In this document: in pieces, positions 26,842 through 36,233 of the stretch
Position numbering within the stretch: position 1 is the first letter of the stretch
How the letters are laid out: each line of letters opens with the position of its first letter
Source of the DNA: Eubacteriaceae bacterium CHKCI004
GTDB lineage: Bacteria > Bacillota > Clostridia > Lachnospirales > Lachnospiraceae
NCBI GenBank assembly: GCA_900016875.1
Contig: FCNR01000022.1
Location: 1 to 64,000 of the forward strand
Length of the DNA: 64,000 nucleotides
Direction of reading: 5' to 3'
Position numbers and translations under genes: made by a program
The notes under the pieces: generated by a model
What the model saw: only the letters and a program-made list of their open reading frames with translations
The model's database searches: none
What the model was told of the DNA's origin: nothing

Positions 26842-27957
26842 ATGGTACAAAAACGTTTGGAAGTAAAGCAGGATGAAAAGAAAGTATATGATATCGTAAT
26901 AAAGGATACGTTCCAGGGGCTGACAGAAGAACTGGAAGCTTTTGATATAGAGAAAAAAAGGCTCTGTATCGTGACAGAGAGAAATGTGTCGTCCTACTAT
27001 CTCAATGAGATTCATGAGTTGTTGAACGAGGCATGCAGGCAGGTGGATATTTTTATTTTTCAGGAAGGGGAAGCCAGCAAAAATCTGGATACGGTCAGCC
27101 AGCTTTACCGTTATCTGATTCAGCATAAATATGACAGAAAAGATATGCTCATTGCTCTGGGAGGAGGCGTAGTGGGCGATCTGACAGGATTTACCGCTGC
27201 CACTTATCTGCGGGGCATTGATTTTGTACAGGTTCCAACCAGTCTGCTTTCTCAGGTGGACAGCAGTATCGGAGGAAAGACCGGCGTGGATTTCCAGTCA
27301 TATAAAAATATGGTAGGGGCTTTTTATATGCCAAAATTAGTATATATTAATATTAATACTTTAAAGACTCTGTCAGAAAGGGAGTTTCACAGCGGTCTCG
27401 GCGAGGTTATCAAACATGGACTTATTCAGGATAGGAAATATTATGAATGGGTGAAGGCGAACAGGGAAGCTATTGCCGCAAGAAATCCTGAGGCTATGGC
27501 AGTCATGGTGGAAGGAAGCTGCCGGATTAAGCGGGCCGTGGTGGAAGAAGATCCGAAAGAGCAGGGAATACGCGCCTTCCTGAATTTTGGACATACATTT
27601 GGACATTCCATTGAGAAACTGATGGATTTCCGCCTGACCCACGGAGAATGTGTTGGTATCGGCTGTATACTGGCAGCAGACATGTCCCGCAGAAGAAATT
27701 ATATTTCGCAGGAAGAATATGAGGACATTGTAAATATTTTCAAATATTTTGATTTTCCGGAGATTCCGCAGGAGCTTGACAGCAGAGATATCGTCCGTGA
27801 GACCAGGCATGATAAAAAAATGGAACATGGCGCTATCAAATTTATTCTGCTTCGTGCCGTAGGTGAAGCCGATATTTATAAAGATGTGACAGAAGAGGAG
27901 ATGCTTTCGGTTTTTCGAAGCCGCAATGAAGAAAAAGAAGCGGGAGGACGGGCATGA
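26842..27957 (+). CDS. aroB: 3-dehydroquinate synthase
   Basis: 371 residues. Second step of the shikimate pathway, NAD- and Zn-dependent. 'GGGVVGDLTGFTAATYLRG' (near 106-124) binds NAD. 'QVPTSLLSQVDSSIGGKTG' and 'GLGEVIKHGLI' contain active-site residues, and 'LNFGHTFGHSIE' supplies Zn-binding His residues. The ATG at 26842 follows AGGAGG at 26831-26836. Other in-frame ATGs at 26827 and 26767 are less well placed. No other shikimate gene is nearby. The 3' end overlaps lspA by 4 bp (ATGA). Confidence 0.95.
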   Translation: MVQKRLEVKQDEKKVYDIVIKDTFQGLTEELEAFDIEKKRLCIVTERNVSSYYLNEIHELLNEACRQVDIFIFQEGEASKNLDTVSQLYRYLIQHKYDRKDMLIALGGGVVGDLTGFTAATYLRGIDFVQVPTSLLSQVDSSIGGKTGVDFQSYKNMVGAFYMPKLVYININTLKTLSEREFHSGLGEVIKHGLIQDRKYYEWVKANREAIAARNPEAMAVMVEGSCRIKRAVVEEDPKEQGIRAFLNFGHTFGHSIEKLMDFRLTHGECVGIGCILAADMSRRRNYISQEEYEDIVNIFKYFDFPEIPQELDSRDIVRETRHDKKMEHGAIKFILLRAVGEADIYKDVTEEEMLSVFRSRNEEKEAGGRA

Positions 27958-28451
27958 AACAGGGAATAAAAGCATTTATCGGCTGTCTGCTTCTGGTTGT
28001 TCTTGATCAGTTTACGAAAGTGCTGGCGCTTCAGAATCTGAAAGGACAAGAACCGATCACGATCATACCGGATGTGTTTCAGCTTCTCTACGTGGAAAAC
28101 CGGGGGGCTGCCTTTGGCATTCTGCAGAATAAGCAGTGGGTGTTCCTGATTATCACGGCCATTGTTCTGGCGGCGCTTATATGGGCACTGCCCCGGATGT
28201 CACGTGAGAGACATTTTCTGCCGCTCAGACTGTGTCTTTGCTTTATAGGTGCAGGAGCCGTAGGAAACATGATAGATCGTATTTTCCGGGGATATGTGGT
28301 AGATTTTTTCTATTTTAAACTGATAGATTTCCCGGTATTCAATGTGGCGGATATTTATGTGACCACATCGGCAATCGTGTTGATCTTTCTCATCGTGTTC
28401 CTCTATAAAGAGGAAGATTTTGACCGGCTTTTTTCAAAGAAAGGCAGATGA
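27954..28451 (+). CDS. lspA: Lipoprotein signal peptidase
   Basis: 165 residues with four membrane helices. Cleaves the signal peptide of diacylglyceryl-prolipoproteins, such as the D,D-carboxypeptidase at 21192. 'VENRGAAFGIL' is the conserved Asn-Arg motif. Catalytic aspartates lie in 'GNMIDRIFRGYVVDFF' and 'VFNVADIYVTT'. It is coupled to aroB and to the pseudouridine synthase by ATGA overlaps on both sides. Confidence 0.95.
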   Translation: MKQGIKAFIGCLLLVVLDQFTKVLALQNLKGQEPITIIPDVFQLLYVENRGAAFGILQNKQWVFLIITAIVLAALIWALPRMSRERHFLPLRLCLCFIGAGAVGNMIDRIFRGYVVDFFYFKLIDFPVFNVADIYVTTSAIVLIFLIVFLYKEEDFDRLFSKKGR

Positions 28452-29401
28452 GGAACAGAATGAAAGAGATAAAAGAAGAAAAAGACCGGCGCTATTATTA
28501 TACTGTGGAGAAAGAACAGGAGGGACTCAGGCTGGATCAATTTCTGGCGGCGGAACTCACAGAACATTCCCGCTCTTATATCCAGAAACTGATCAAAGGC
28601 GGCAAGGTTACTGTAAATGAAAAGGCGGCAAAGGCGGGCAGCAGAATACAGACAGATGACCGGATTCTTCTGATGGTTCCGCCGTTAAAAGAGCTTGAGG
28701 TGCTGCCGGAAAACATTCCTCTGGACATTATTTATGAAGATGAAGATGTGATTTTGATTAATAAACCGAAAGATATGGTGGTGCATCCTTGTCCGGGAAG
28801 ATATTCCGGAACGCTGGTCAACGGTCTTCTCGCTCACTGCGGGGACAGCCTTTCCGGTATCAACGGCGTACTGAGACCGGGCATCGTTCACCGGATTGAT
28901 AAAGATACCACCGGCGTGCTTGTAGTGTGCAAGACAGATCTGGCCCACCGGAATCTGGCAGAACAACTGAAAGAACATTCCATCACCAGAAAATATGAGG
29001 CGATCGTCCATAACAATATTCCGGAGGAAGAAGGTATCGTGGATGCCCCCATCGGCAGAAATCCTGCGGACAGAAAAAAGATGGCGGTGGAATATAAAAA
29101 TGGGAAAAAAGCTGTCACCCATTACCGGGTGCTTGATCACCTGAATCATCAGTTTAATCATATCGAATGTCAGCTGGAGACCGGGCGGACTCATCAGATT
29201 CGCGTTCATATGGCAAGCATCGGACATCCGCTTCTCGGTGATGAAATCTATGGACCAAAGAGTGGAAGGAAAGGACTCCGGGGGCAGTGTCTCCATGCCC
29301 GGATACTTGGATTCATTCATCCGCGGACTGGCGAGTATATGGAGTTTGAAGCGCCGCTTCCGGAATATTTCCAGAAACTTTTGCGTAAGCTGAGAGAATA
29401 A
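28448..29401 (+). CDS. RluA/RluD family pseudouridine synthase
   Basis: 317 residues. Converts uridines in rRNA (or tRNA) to pseudouridine. An N-terminal S4 RNA-binding domain ('GLRLDQFLAAELTEHSRSYIQKLI') precedes the catalytic domain, whose 'HRIDKDTTG' carries the catalytic Asp. 'ETGRTHQIRVHMASIGHPLLGD' is also typical. lspA-rluD is a conserved Firmicutes pair. I call the family but not the exact target. The start may be 28448 (ATGA overlap) or the Met codon at 28460. Confidence 0.93.
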   Translation: MRNRMKEIKEEKDRRYYYTVEKEQEGLRLDQFLAAELTEHSRSYIQKLIKGGKVTVNEKAAKAGSRIQTDDRILLMVPPLKELEVLPENIPLDIIYEDEDVILINKPKDMVVHPCPGRYSGTLVNGLLAHCGDSLSGINGVLRPGIVHRIDKDTTGVLVVCKTDLAHRNLAEQLKEHSITRKYEAIVHNNIPEEEGIVDAPIGRNPADRKKMAVEYKNGKKAVTHYRVLDHLNHQFNHIECQLETGRTHQIRVHMASIGHPLLGDEIYGPKSGRKGLRGQCLHARILGFIHPRTGEYMEFEAPLPEYFQKLLRKLRE

Positions 29402-29446
29402 GACGCCGGCCGTTGAAAATATCAGATACTGAGGTGAAAAAAGTTC

Positions 29447-29475
29447 TTTACAAACATTTTCCCATATGGTAAACT
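29447..29475 (+). promoter_or_regulatory. Promoter of rpsO
   Basis: TTTACA (29447-29452), 17 bp, TAAACT (29470-29475). It gives a leader of about 110 nt before rpsO. Confidence 0.65.
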
Positions 29476-29485
29476 GGCTAAAGTG

Positions 29486-29565
29486 CCTGCGGGAGAAGAA
29501 GCCGCGGGCGGGATTAACCTTTGCCAGGATATGGAGTTACTCCGACCTTGTCTTCGTAAAGGTGT
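29486..29565 (+). promoter_or_regulatory. rpsO 5' leader, probable S15 autoregulatory region
   Basis: Two structures are visible. CCTGCGG (29486-29492) pairs with CCGCGGG (29502-29508). ACCTTT (29517-29522) pairs with AAAGGT (29558-29563), enclosing a GGAG/CTCC hairpin (29533-29543). S15 represses its own translation by binding its leader in several bacteria through unrelated structures. That this leader does so is inference from position and fold. Confidence 0.45.
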
Positions 29566-29589
29566 TTATTATTTAAGGAGGATTGGAAC

Positions 29590-29856
29590 ATGATTACAAA
29601 GGAAATGAAACAGGAACTGATTGCAAAATATGGCAGAAAAGAAGGAGATACCGGTTCACCGGAAGTACAGGTTGCTATTCTTACAGCAAGAATCAATGAT
29701 CTGCAGGATCATTTCAAGGCTAACCCTAAGGATCATCACTCCAGAAGAGGTCTTCTGAAGATGGTAGGTCAGAGAAGAAATCTCCTTGCATATCTGAAAG
29801 CAAAAGATATCGAGCGTTACAGAACCTTAATCGAGCAGTTAGGTTTAAGAAAATAA
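29590..29856 (+). CDS. rpsO: 30S ribosomal protein S15
   Basis: 88 residues, the standard length. Binds 16S rRNA early in small-subunit assembly. '[18 protein letters not shown]', '[16 protein letters not shown]' and '[12 protein letters not shown]' are the conserved rRNA-contacting segments. AAGGAGG precedes the start. The gene has its own promoter and terminator, so it appears monocistronic. No pnp follows, unlike many bacteria. Confidence 0.97.
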   Translation: MITKEMKQELIAKYGRKEGDTGSPEVQVAILTARINDLQDHFKANPKDHHSRRGLLKMVGQRRNLLAYLKAKDIERYRTLIEQLGLRK

Positions 29857-29865
29857 TACAGAAGA

Positions 29866-29905
29866 CAAAAAGGCGCTGTACCTTTCATCGGGGACAGCGC
29901 TTTTT
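29866..29905 (+). terminator. Terminator of rpsO
   Basis: GCGCTGT (29873-29879) pairs with ACAGCGC (29894-29900), flanked by an A-run upstream and TTTTT at 29901-29905. A clear intrinsic terminator. Confidence 0.9.
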
Positions 29906-30031
29906 CTATAGTTGTTTTTTTGTGTGAAGTAAGATAAAATAAAACAGAAAGTATATATTCCGGCAGAATGACAGAGAAGATGCCGGGAAGCACAGAGAAC
30001 AAAAAGATCAGACAGGACAGCGAGGTTATAT

Positions 30032-30688
30032 ATGAGCAGATTATTACGAGGAATCATAGCCGCAGCCGTGGTGCTGCTGGTCATTGCCGGTTTTTGGCAG
30101 TGGAGAGGATACAGCGCAAAGAAAGAACTCAGGGATAATGCGCTGTTATATTTTAAGGAACAGGACTATTCCAAGACAATCCAGTATCTGGAGGAAGCTC
30201 TTAACAGACATTCTCTGCTGGCGGGCAGCCTCGATCATGATATGACGTGCTATCTGGCGGAGAGCTATTATCAGCTTGCTGATTATGAGAAGGCTGAGGA
30301 GATTTATGACAGTCTCATAGCTGCAGATCCCGGCGAGTCCAGATATTATCAGTTAAAAGGCAGATGTGCCAGAGAGGCCGGCGATTATGAACGGGCCATG
30401 GAGATTTACAAGCAGGGTTGGGAAAAAACAGAGGACAGTTTATTTTTGAAGGACATCTGCGACATTTATCTTGAGCAGGAAGATTATGAAAATGCTCTCG
30501 CTTTTACGGAGCAGGGAATTGCTGCCGGAGGAGAAAACAAGGGAGAGTTCATGTATCAGAAGGTTATTATCTATGAACGTTCTCAGGATTATGAGGCGGC
30601 TTATGAGGCGGTGCAGGAATATTGCGGACTGTTTCCTGACGATGAGAATGCGCAGAAAGAAATGACTTTTTTATCCACAAGGATATAA
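30032..30688 (+). CDS. Membrane-anchored TPR protein
   Basis: 218 residues. One N-terminal membrane helix (about 7-24), with the rest outside and made of tetratricopeptide-like helical pairs. Recognisable repeats include 'AESYYQLADYEKAEEIYDSL', 'KGRCAREAGDYERAMEIYKQG' and 'CDIYLEQEDYENALAFTEQG', spaced by about 34 residues. These usually mediate protein-protein contacts. No partner is evident next door. GAGG lies upstream of the ATG. The 126-bp gap before it holds nothing else I can identify. Confidence 0.85.
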   Translation: MSRLLRGIIAAAVVLLVIAGFWQWRGYSAKKELRDNALLYFKEQDYSKTIQYLEEALNRHSLLAGSLDHDMTCYLAESYYQLADYEKAEEIYDSLIAADPGESRYYQLKGRCAREAGDYERAMEIYKQGWEKTEDSLFLKDICDIYLEQEDYENALAFTEQGIAAGGENKGEFMYQKVIIYERSQDYEAAYEAVQEYCGLFPDDENAQKEMTFLSTRI

Positions 30689-30709
30689 AGATATTTGCCG
30701 GGCAATCGG

Positions 30710-30738
30710 TTGACACTATATCCAAACAATGGTAAAAT
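30710..30738 (+). promoter_or_regulatory. Promoter of the ptsH-ptsI transcript
   Basis: TTGACA (30710-30715), 17 bp, TAAAAT (30733-30738). The start point near 30745 would leave a leader of about 355 nt before ptsH. Confidence 0.7.
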
Positions 30739-30770
30739 TAGTCTTATAAAATAACTAAGGGGAGCAAAAA

Positions 30771-30788
30771 ATGAAAAAAAGTCTGTAG
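30771..30788 (+). CDS. Possible 5-codon leader peptide (MKKSL)
   Basis: ATG AAA AAA AGT CTG TAG follows a good AAGGGGAG ribosome site (30758-30765). It sits ~30 nt after the predicted start of the ptsHI transcript. It could be a regulatory leader peptide, or the relic start of a lost gene. Nothing beyond position and ribosome site supports it. Confidence 0.3.
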   Translation: MKKSL

Positions 30789-31102
30789 ATATTTTCACAG
30801 GGAGCAGATATCATTGTATTTTTATCTAAAATGTGATGTATGACAGTTCTTTTTTTGTTTATACTGCATGTTGTGAGTATCATTTCAAAAGGAATGAGAA
30901 AGGAATGATATGCGGTTCTGCGGTATCGCGTGTGCAGGTTGCCGTCGGCAGGTTTCTGTGGACAGCAATACGTATAATACTAATCGAATGCATCTACCAG
31001 CAGTGAATTGATCCGGTTATTTTTATTCTGTTATTCTATAACATGACGGCAGCTTTCAGTGAAGCTGTTCCATAACTTTTTAAAGAAAAGGAGAAGAACA
31101 TT
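30789..31102 (+). other. Long untranslated leader of ptsH
   Basis: About 310 bp without a gene. It holds two hairpins: TATCATTTC (30878-30886) with GGAATGATA (30902-30910), and CAGCTT (31050-31055) with AAGCTG (31062-31067). A TATAAT at 30973-30978 has no convincing -35 partner. No known riboswitch class was recognised. Confidence 0.5.
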
Positions 31103-31366
31103 ATGGTATCACAAAAAATCACAATCAACAATCCACAGGGACTTCACATGAGACCGGCAGGCGTTTTTGCCAAAGGCGTTGCTAAGTTTGAGAGCGATGT
31201 AACAATTCACTTCAACGGCAAAGACATCAATGCAAAGAGCCTTCTCAATATTATTGGCGCATGTATTAAATGCGGTTCTGAAATTGAACTGGAATGTAAC
31301 GGACCAGACGAAGAAGAAGCTTTAAAGACAGCAGTCGAATTAATCGAATCTGGTCTGGGAGAATAA
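31103..31366 (+). CDS. ptsH: Phosphocarrier protein HPr
   Basis: 87 residues. Carries phosphate from Enzyme I to the sugar-specific PTS enzymes, including the fructose- and mannose-type systems at 51765-58558. 'GLHMRPAG' holds the phosphorylated His (about residue 15). 'AKSLLNIIGACI' contains the Ser46-type site used by HPr kinase in Firmicutes catabolite repression. AAAAGGAG precedes the start. ptsI follows after 29 bp. Confidence 0.96.
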   Translation: MVSQKITINNPQGLHMRPAGVFAKGVAKFESDVTIHFNGKDINAKSLLNIIGACIKCGSEIELECNGPDEEEALKTAVELIESGLGE

Positions 31367-31395
31367 GAATAAGTTAATAATATAGAGGTGGAATC

Positions 31396-33102
31396 ATGTA
31401 TACTGGTATTGGTGCATCTGCCGGAATTGGTATCGGTTCCGTAGTGATTGTGAAGGAACCGTCTCTGGCATATGATAACGTTGCAGTCAGCGATATCGCT
31501 GCTGAGAAAGAACGTTTTAACAATGCACTGGAGAAATGTATTGCTAAGACGCAGGCGATGGCAGAAGACATGAAGACTCGCGTGGGGGCAAAAGAGGCAG
31601 AAATATTAGAAGGACATGTCCTGCTGTTAATGGATCCGGAAATGACCGGGCAGATTAACTCAAATATTGAAAATGAGAAAATGTGCGCAGAAGCTGCAGT
31701 TGAGCAGGTATGCGACATGTACGCACAGATGTTTTCCTCTATTGAAGACGAGATGTTCCAGCAGAGAGCGACAGATGTGTGTGATATTAAGACAAGACTG
31801 TTAAAGATTCTTCTCGATGTGGAAGATATCGATCTGGCAGCGGTGCCGGAGGGAACTGTTCTTGTAGCAGAGGATTTAACTCCATCAATGACAGCGGGCA
31901 TCAACCCTGCTAATGTGGCCGGAGTTCTGACTGAGATTGGCGGCAAGACTTCTCATTCTGCAATACTGGCAAGAGCCCTGGAGATTCCGGCTGTATTAAG
32001 TATCGAAGGAATTGTGGGCAAGGTGGAAAACGGACAGACCGTTGTTCTGGACGGTTCCAGCGGACAGGTATTCGTATCTCCGGATGAGGCGACGCTCAAG
32101 GAGTACACTGCCAAGAGAGAAGAATATCTGGCTGAGAAGGCTGCTCTCCAGGCGTTTGTAGGAAAAGAAAGCGCAACGGCCGATGGACATGTAATAGAGC
32201 TTTGTGCAAACATCGGAAAACCGGAAGATGCTCTGAAGGTTGTGGAGTGCGATGGAGAAGGAGTAGGTCTGTTCCGTACAGAGTTCCTTTTTATGGATCG
32301 TCCACAGGTTCCTACAGAGGACGAGCAGTTTGAGGCATATAAGAAGGTGGCTGAGACACTGGAAGGTAAACCGGTCATCATCCGTACTCTGGATATCGGC
32401 GGAGATAAAGAGATTCCATATCTGGGTCTTGGCAAAGAAGAGAATCCTTTCCTCGGATTCCGTGCCGTTCGTCTCTGTCTCAAGAGAGAAGATTTATACC
32501 GTCCGCAGTTAAGAGCCCTGCTTCGTGCGAGCGCTTACGGCGAGATCAAAATTATGGTGCCGATGATTTCCTGTGTGGATGAGCTTCGTGCAGTGAAGGC
32601 AATGCTCAATGAGATTAAGGCAGAGCTTGACGAGAAGGGAATTCCATACAATAAAAATATCCAGGTTGGTATCATGGTGGAGACACCGGCAGCCAGCCTG
32701 ATGGCAGATGCTTTTGCAAAAGAAGCGGATTTCTTCAGCATCGGAACAAACGACCTTACAGGATATACTATGGCGGTTGACCGTGGTAATCCGGATGTAG
32801 CTTATCTGTACTCCACTTATAATCCGGCAGTACTCCGCTCCATTGAGAGAGTGATCAAAGCCGGTAAGGCAGAGGGAACTATGGTAGGCATGTGTGGTGA
32901 AGCAGCTGCTGATCCGCTGCTGACACCATTGCTGCTGTCATTTGGACTGGATGAGTTCAGCGTGAGCGCAACATCCATTCTGGCAACCAGAAAGACAATT
33001 TCTCTCTGGACTATGGAGGAAGCTAACGCCGTTGCTGAGAAGGCAATGTCGCTGGTTACAGAGGCAGAGGTCAAAGAATATTTGGAATCAATTGCAAAAT
33101 AA
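31396..33102 (+). CDS. ptsI: PTS Enzyme I (phosphoenolpyruvate-protein phosphotransferase)
   Basis: 568 residues, normal length. Takes phosphate from PEP and passes it to HPr. Domains in order: HPr-binding helical domain, phospho-His domain with 'GGKTSHSAILARALEIPAV' (active His near 188), and PEP-binding barrel with 'LDIGGDKEIPY', 'FFSIGTNDLTGYTMAVDRGN' and 'MCGEAAADP' (catalytic Cys). GAGGTGG precedes the start. A strong terminator lies downstream, so ptsH-ptsI form a two-gene operon. Confidence 0.97.
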   Translation: MYTGIGASAGIGIGSVVIVKEPSLAYDNVAVSDIAAEKERFNNALEKCIAKTQAMAEDMKTRVGAKEAEILEGHVLLLMDPEMTGQINSNIENEKMCAEAAVEQVCDMYAQMFSSIEDEMFQQRATDVCDIKTRLLKILLDVEDIDLAAVPEGTVLVAEDLTPSMTAGINPANVAGVLTEIGGKTSHSAILARALEIPAVLSIEGIVGKVENGQTVVLDGSSGQVFVSPDEATLKEYTAKREEYLAEKAALQAFVGKESATADGHVIELCANIGKPEDALKVVECDGEGVGLFRTEFLFMDRPQVPTEDEQFEAYKKVAETLEGKPVIIRTLDIGGDKEIPYLGLGKEENPFLGFRAVRLCLKREDLYRPQLRALLRASAYGEIKIMVPMISCVDELRAVKAMLNEIKAELDEKGIPYNKNIQVGIMVETPAASLMADAFAKEADFFSIGTNDLTGYTMAVDRGNPDVAYLYSTYNPAVLRSIERVIKAGKAEGTMVGMCGEAAADPLLTPLLLSFGLDEFSVSATSILATRKTISLWTMEEANAVAEKAMSLVTEAEVKEYLESIAK

Positions 33103-33167
33103 AAATATATTCAGAATTATTTTTCTGGCAGTATGGTATCGCAGAAAGATTTTTTGAAACAGAGGAG

Positions 33168-33195
33168 AAAGGGTGTTTGTACAAACACCCTTTTT
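33168..33195 (+). terminator. Terminator of ptsHI
   Basis: GGGTGTTT (33171-33178) pairs with AAACACCC (33183-33190) around GTAC. It is flanked by AAA before and TTTTT after, extending the stem to 11 bp. The arms begin with the same GGGTGTT as the terminator at 22854. Confidence 0.92.
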
Positions 33196-33262
33196 CTGAC
33201 GCAGTATACATTTTGACCGGAAGGCAATTTGAACCCCGGCGGAAACATAAAGGATGAGAAAC

Positions 33263-35269
33263 ATGAGCGCAGAATTTAATGAAGAACAGAAAAAAGCAAT
33301 TACCCATAAAGATGGCCCCGCCATGGTTCTGGCAGGCCCGGGTTCCGGTAAAACGCTGGTGATCACATACCGTGTCAAATGGCTCATAGAGCAGGCGGGG
33401 GTACATCCTTCCAATATTTTGGTCATCACATTTACCAGAGCTGCGGCCAGAGAAATGGAGCAGCGATTTAAAAAACTGATGGAGAGTGAACAGACTCCGG
33501 TGATGTTTGGTACCTTTCACTCTGTTTTTTTCATGATACTTCGTTATGCGTACCGGTATACAGGAAGGAATATTGTCCGAGAAGAAGAACGGCGGAATTA
33601 TGTCAAGGAAATGATTGATGAGAAAGAGCTGGAAATCGAAGATGAGGCGGAATTTCTCACAGGTATTTTAAATGAGATCAGTTATGTCAAAGGCGAGATG
33701 ATGGATCTGTCCCTGTATCACAGCAGCAACTGCGCTGATGATTTGTTTCAGGAAATATATAATGGATATGAACAGCGGCTGCGCAGCCGCCAGATGCTGG
33801 ATTTTGACGACATGCTGGTATTCTGCTATGAGCTGCTTCGTGAAAGACCGGATATTTTGAAAATGTGGCAGGAACGGTTTCGGTATATTCTGGTAGATGA
33901 GTTTCAGGATATCAACCGGATTCAGTATGAAATCGTGAAAATGCTGGCGGGAGAAAGAGAGAATCTTTTTATTGTCGGTGATGACGATCAGTCTATTTAC
34001 CGCTTTCGGGGAGCGAAGCCGGAAATTATGCTGGGATTTCAAAAAGATTATCCAGCGGCAAAACAGATGATACTGCGTATCAATTACAGGTGCAGCCAGG
34101 AGATTGTGGACGGGGCAAGAAGACTGATCAGTCACAATACAAAAAGGTTTGATAAGGATCTCACAGCCGCCCGGGGAAGCAGGACGCCCATCGTATACCG
34201 GCAGTTTGACACAGTGAGTGCCGAGTGCGGCGATATTGTAAATGGCATTCGTTTTTATTTGAAAAAAGAGATTCCGCCGGAAGAAATCGCGGTTATTTTC
34301 CGGACAAATACTCAGCCGAGACTCCTTGCCGGGCGTCTCATGGAATACAATATTCCTTTTCAGATGAGGGATATCCTGCCTAATATTTTTGAACATTGGA
34401 TCGCAAAAAATATTGTGACTTATCTAAAGCTTGCCATGGGAGCCAGAGATCGAAGCCTGTTTCTTCAGATCATGAATCGTCCGAAAAGGTACATTTCAAG
34501 GAAAATGCTCCCGGATCCGGAAGTGGACTTGAAGGCGCTTAAGCAGCAGACTTTCGGCAAACGCTGGCTTTATGAAAAGATTGATAAGCTGGAGATGGAT
34601 TTGTATCTGCTCAAAAAAATGGAACCCTACGCTGCTGTTCAGTACATAAGAAACAGAGTCGGTTATGAGGAATATCTGGCGGAGTACGCATCTTTTCGTC
34701 GAATGAATCCTGATGATCTGACGGAGATTCTTGATCAAATCCAGGAAAGTGCCAAAGAGTACCATACGGTAGAAGAATGGTTCGCATATATAGAAGAATA
34801 TGGAGAGGAACTCAAAAAGCAGATAGAGGCCGGACGCCGCATGGACAATAAGGGGGTGACGCTCACCACCATGCACAGTGCCAAAGGCCTTGAATATGAG
34901 GTGGTTTTTGTCATGGATATGAACGAGGGCGTCACCCCGCACAAAAAGGCGGTGAAAGACGCGGATCTGGAAGAAGAGCGGCGGCTCATGTACGTGGCGC
35001 TGACCCGGGCGAAAACCTACCTTTTTCTCTATTCGGTGAAAGAAATGTACCAGAAAGAGGCGAAGCCTTCCCGGTATATTGCCGAAATACGTTATAGTAC
35101 GGGGTCTTTTCGAGCGGGGCAGCGGATAAAACATAAAAAATATGGTACGGGAACCGTTGTGCAGATTGACGGAGATAAAGTTACGCTGCGTTTTGATAAA
35201 AATCCCCGTACAAAGATATTTTCGCTTCGGTTTCTGACAGAACAGGGAATGATCGCAACGATTTCCTGA
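33263..35269 (+). CDS. ATP-dependent DNA helicase, UvrD/PcrA/Rep family
   Basis: 668 residues, a little short for PcrA (~720). Superfamily 1A 3'-5' helicase for repair and fork maintenance. Motif I is 'AGPGSGKT', motif II 'LVDEFQDI', motif III 'GDDDQSIYRFRGA', motif IV region 'INYRCSQEIV', motif V 'TTMHSAKGLEYEVVFV' and motif VI 'VALTRAK'. The C-terminus ends in a Tudor-like 'GQRIKHKKYGTGTVVQIDGD', the PcrA-type RNA polymerase-binding fold. The second ATG (33263) is chosen because AAAGG lies at a workable distance; 33254 is alternative. Monocistronic by spacing. Confidence 0.92.
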   Translation: MSAEFNEEQKKAITHKDGPAMVLAGPGSGKTLVITYRVKWLIEQAGVHPSNILVITFTRAAAREMEQRFKKLMESEQTPVMFGTFHSVFFMILRYAYRYTGRNIVREEERRNYVKEMIDEKELEIEDEAEFLTGILNEISYVKGEMMDLSLYHSSNCADDLFQEIYNGYEQRLRSRQMLDFDDMLVFCYELLRERPDILKMWQERFRYILVDEFQDINRIQYEIVKMLAGERENLFIVGDDDQSIYRFRGAKPEIMLGFQKDYPAAKQMILRINYRCSQEIVDGARRLISHNTKRFDKDLTAARGSRTPIVYRQFDTVSAECGDIVNGIRFYLKKEIPPEEIAVIFRTNTQPRLLAGRLMEYNIPFQMRDILPNIFEHWIAKNIVTYLKLAMGARDRSLFLQIMNRPKRYISRKMLPDPEVDLKALKQQTFGKRWLYEKIDKLEMDLYLLKKMEPYAAVQYIRNRVGYEEYLAEYASFRRMNPDDLTEILDQIQESAKEYHTVEEWFAYIEEYGEELKKQIEAGRRMDNKGVTLTTMHSAKGLEYEVVFVMDMNEGVTPHKKAVKDADLEEERRLMYVALTRAKTYLFLYSVKEMYQKEAKPSRYIAEIRYSTGSFRAGQRIKHKKYGTGTVVQIDGDKVTLRFDKNPRTKIFSLRFLTEQGMIATIS

Positions 35270-35414
35270 TTGTGCGGCCGGTTTCCGTTCGGCCGGGGCA
35301 TTGAAAGGAAGTCTAAAGAAATAGGTGCCCACAAGAGCAGACATATGTGATACAATAAACTGTATTTTTGGCAGAGCCGGTACTGCCGTATGATTACAGG
35401 AGGTATGTAACAAA

Positions 35415-36233
35415 ATGATTTTAGAGATGTTAAAGGTAATTTTGCTGGGTATCGTGGAAGGTATTACTGAATGGCTGCCCATCAGTTCCACAGGACATAT
35501 GATCCTGGTGGATGAATTTGTGAAGCTCAATGTTTCTGATGCCTTTATGGAAATGTTTCTTGTTGTGATCCAGCTTGGCGCTATCCTGGCGGTCTGTGTG
35601 TTATATTTCCATAAATTGAATCCATTCAGTCCCAAAAAAACAGAAGTGGAGAAAAAAGATACTTTTCGTCTGTGGGGTAAGGTGATCATCGGTTGTCTGC
35701 CGGCGGCTATCATAGGTCTGCCGTTTAATGACCAGATTGACGCTCTGTTCTACAATCCGCAGACCGTGGCGTTTACATTGATTCTTTATGGTATCCTGTT
35801 CATTGTCGTTGAAAACTACAATAAGAGCAGAACCCCGTCAATGACCACGCTGGAATCTGTCAGTGTAAAAACAGCCTTTCTTATCGGATGTTTCCAGATT
35901 CTTGCGCTGATCCCGGGGACCTCCCGTTCCGGTGCAACTATCCTCGGAGCGGTGCTCATCGGAACCTCCCGATATGTGGCTGCAGAATATTCTTTCTTTC
36001 TTTCCATTCCGGTCATGTTTGGAGCCAGCCTTTTAAAGATGATCAAATTCGGCTTCAATTACACCGGATATGAGATAACTATTCTTCTGGTCGGCATGGT
36101 GGTGGCTTTTGTCGTATCCATCCTTGCCATCAAGTTCCTGCTTGGATATGTGAAGAAAAATGACTTTAAAGCTTTCGGCGTCTACCGGATTGTGCTTGGT
36201 ATCCTGGTGGCAGGATATTTCCTGCTGGCATGA
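35415..36233 (+). CDS. uppP: Undecaprenyl-diphosphatase UppP (BacA)
   Basis: 272 residues, about seven membrane helices. Recycles the undecaprenyl pyrophosphate lipid carrier and can confer bacitracin tolerance. '[16 protein letters not shown]' (residues ~16-31) and '[13 protein letters not shown]' are the catalytic signatures. AGGAGG precedes the start. The end overlaps mnmM by 4 bp (ATGA). The 145-bp upstream gap shows no clear promoter. Confidence 0.96.
   Translation: MILEMLKVILLGIVEGITEWLPISSTGHMILVDEFVKLNVSDAFMEMFLVVIQLGAILAVCVLYFHKLNPFSPKKTEVEKKDTFRLWGKVIIGCLPAAIIGLPFNDQIDALFYNPQTVAFTLILYGILFIVVENYNKSRTPSMTTLESVSVKTAFLIGCFQILALIPGTSRSGATILGAVLIGTSRYVAAEYSFFLSIPVMFGASLLKMIKFGFNYTGYEITILLVGMVVAFVVSILAIKFLLGYVKKNDFKAFGVYRIVLGILVAGYFLLA

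Noticed and set aside
34496-35713. Minus-strand open frame of 405 codons across the helicase end and uppP start
   Set aside because: Crosses two plus-strand genes with clear family motifs; translation shows no domain.
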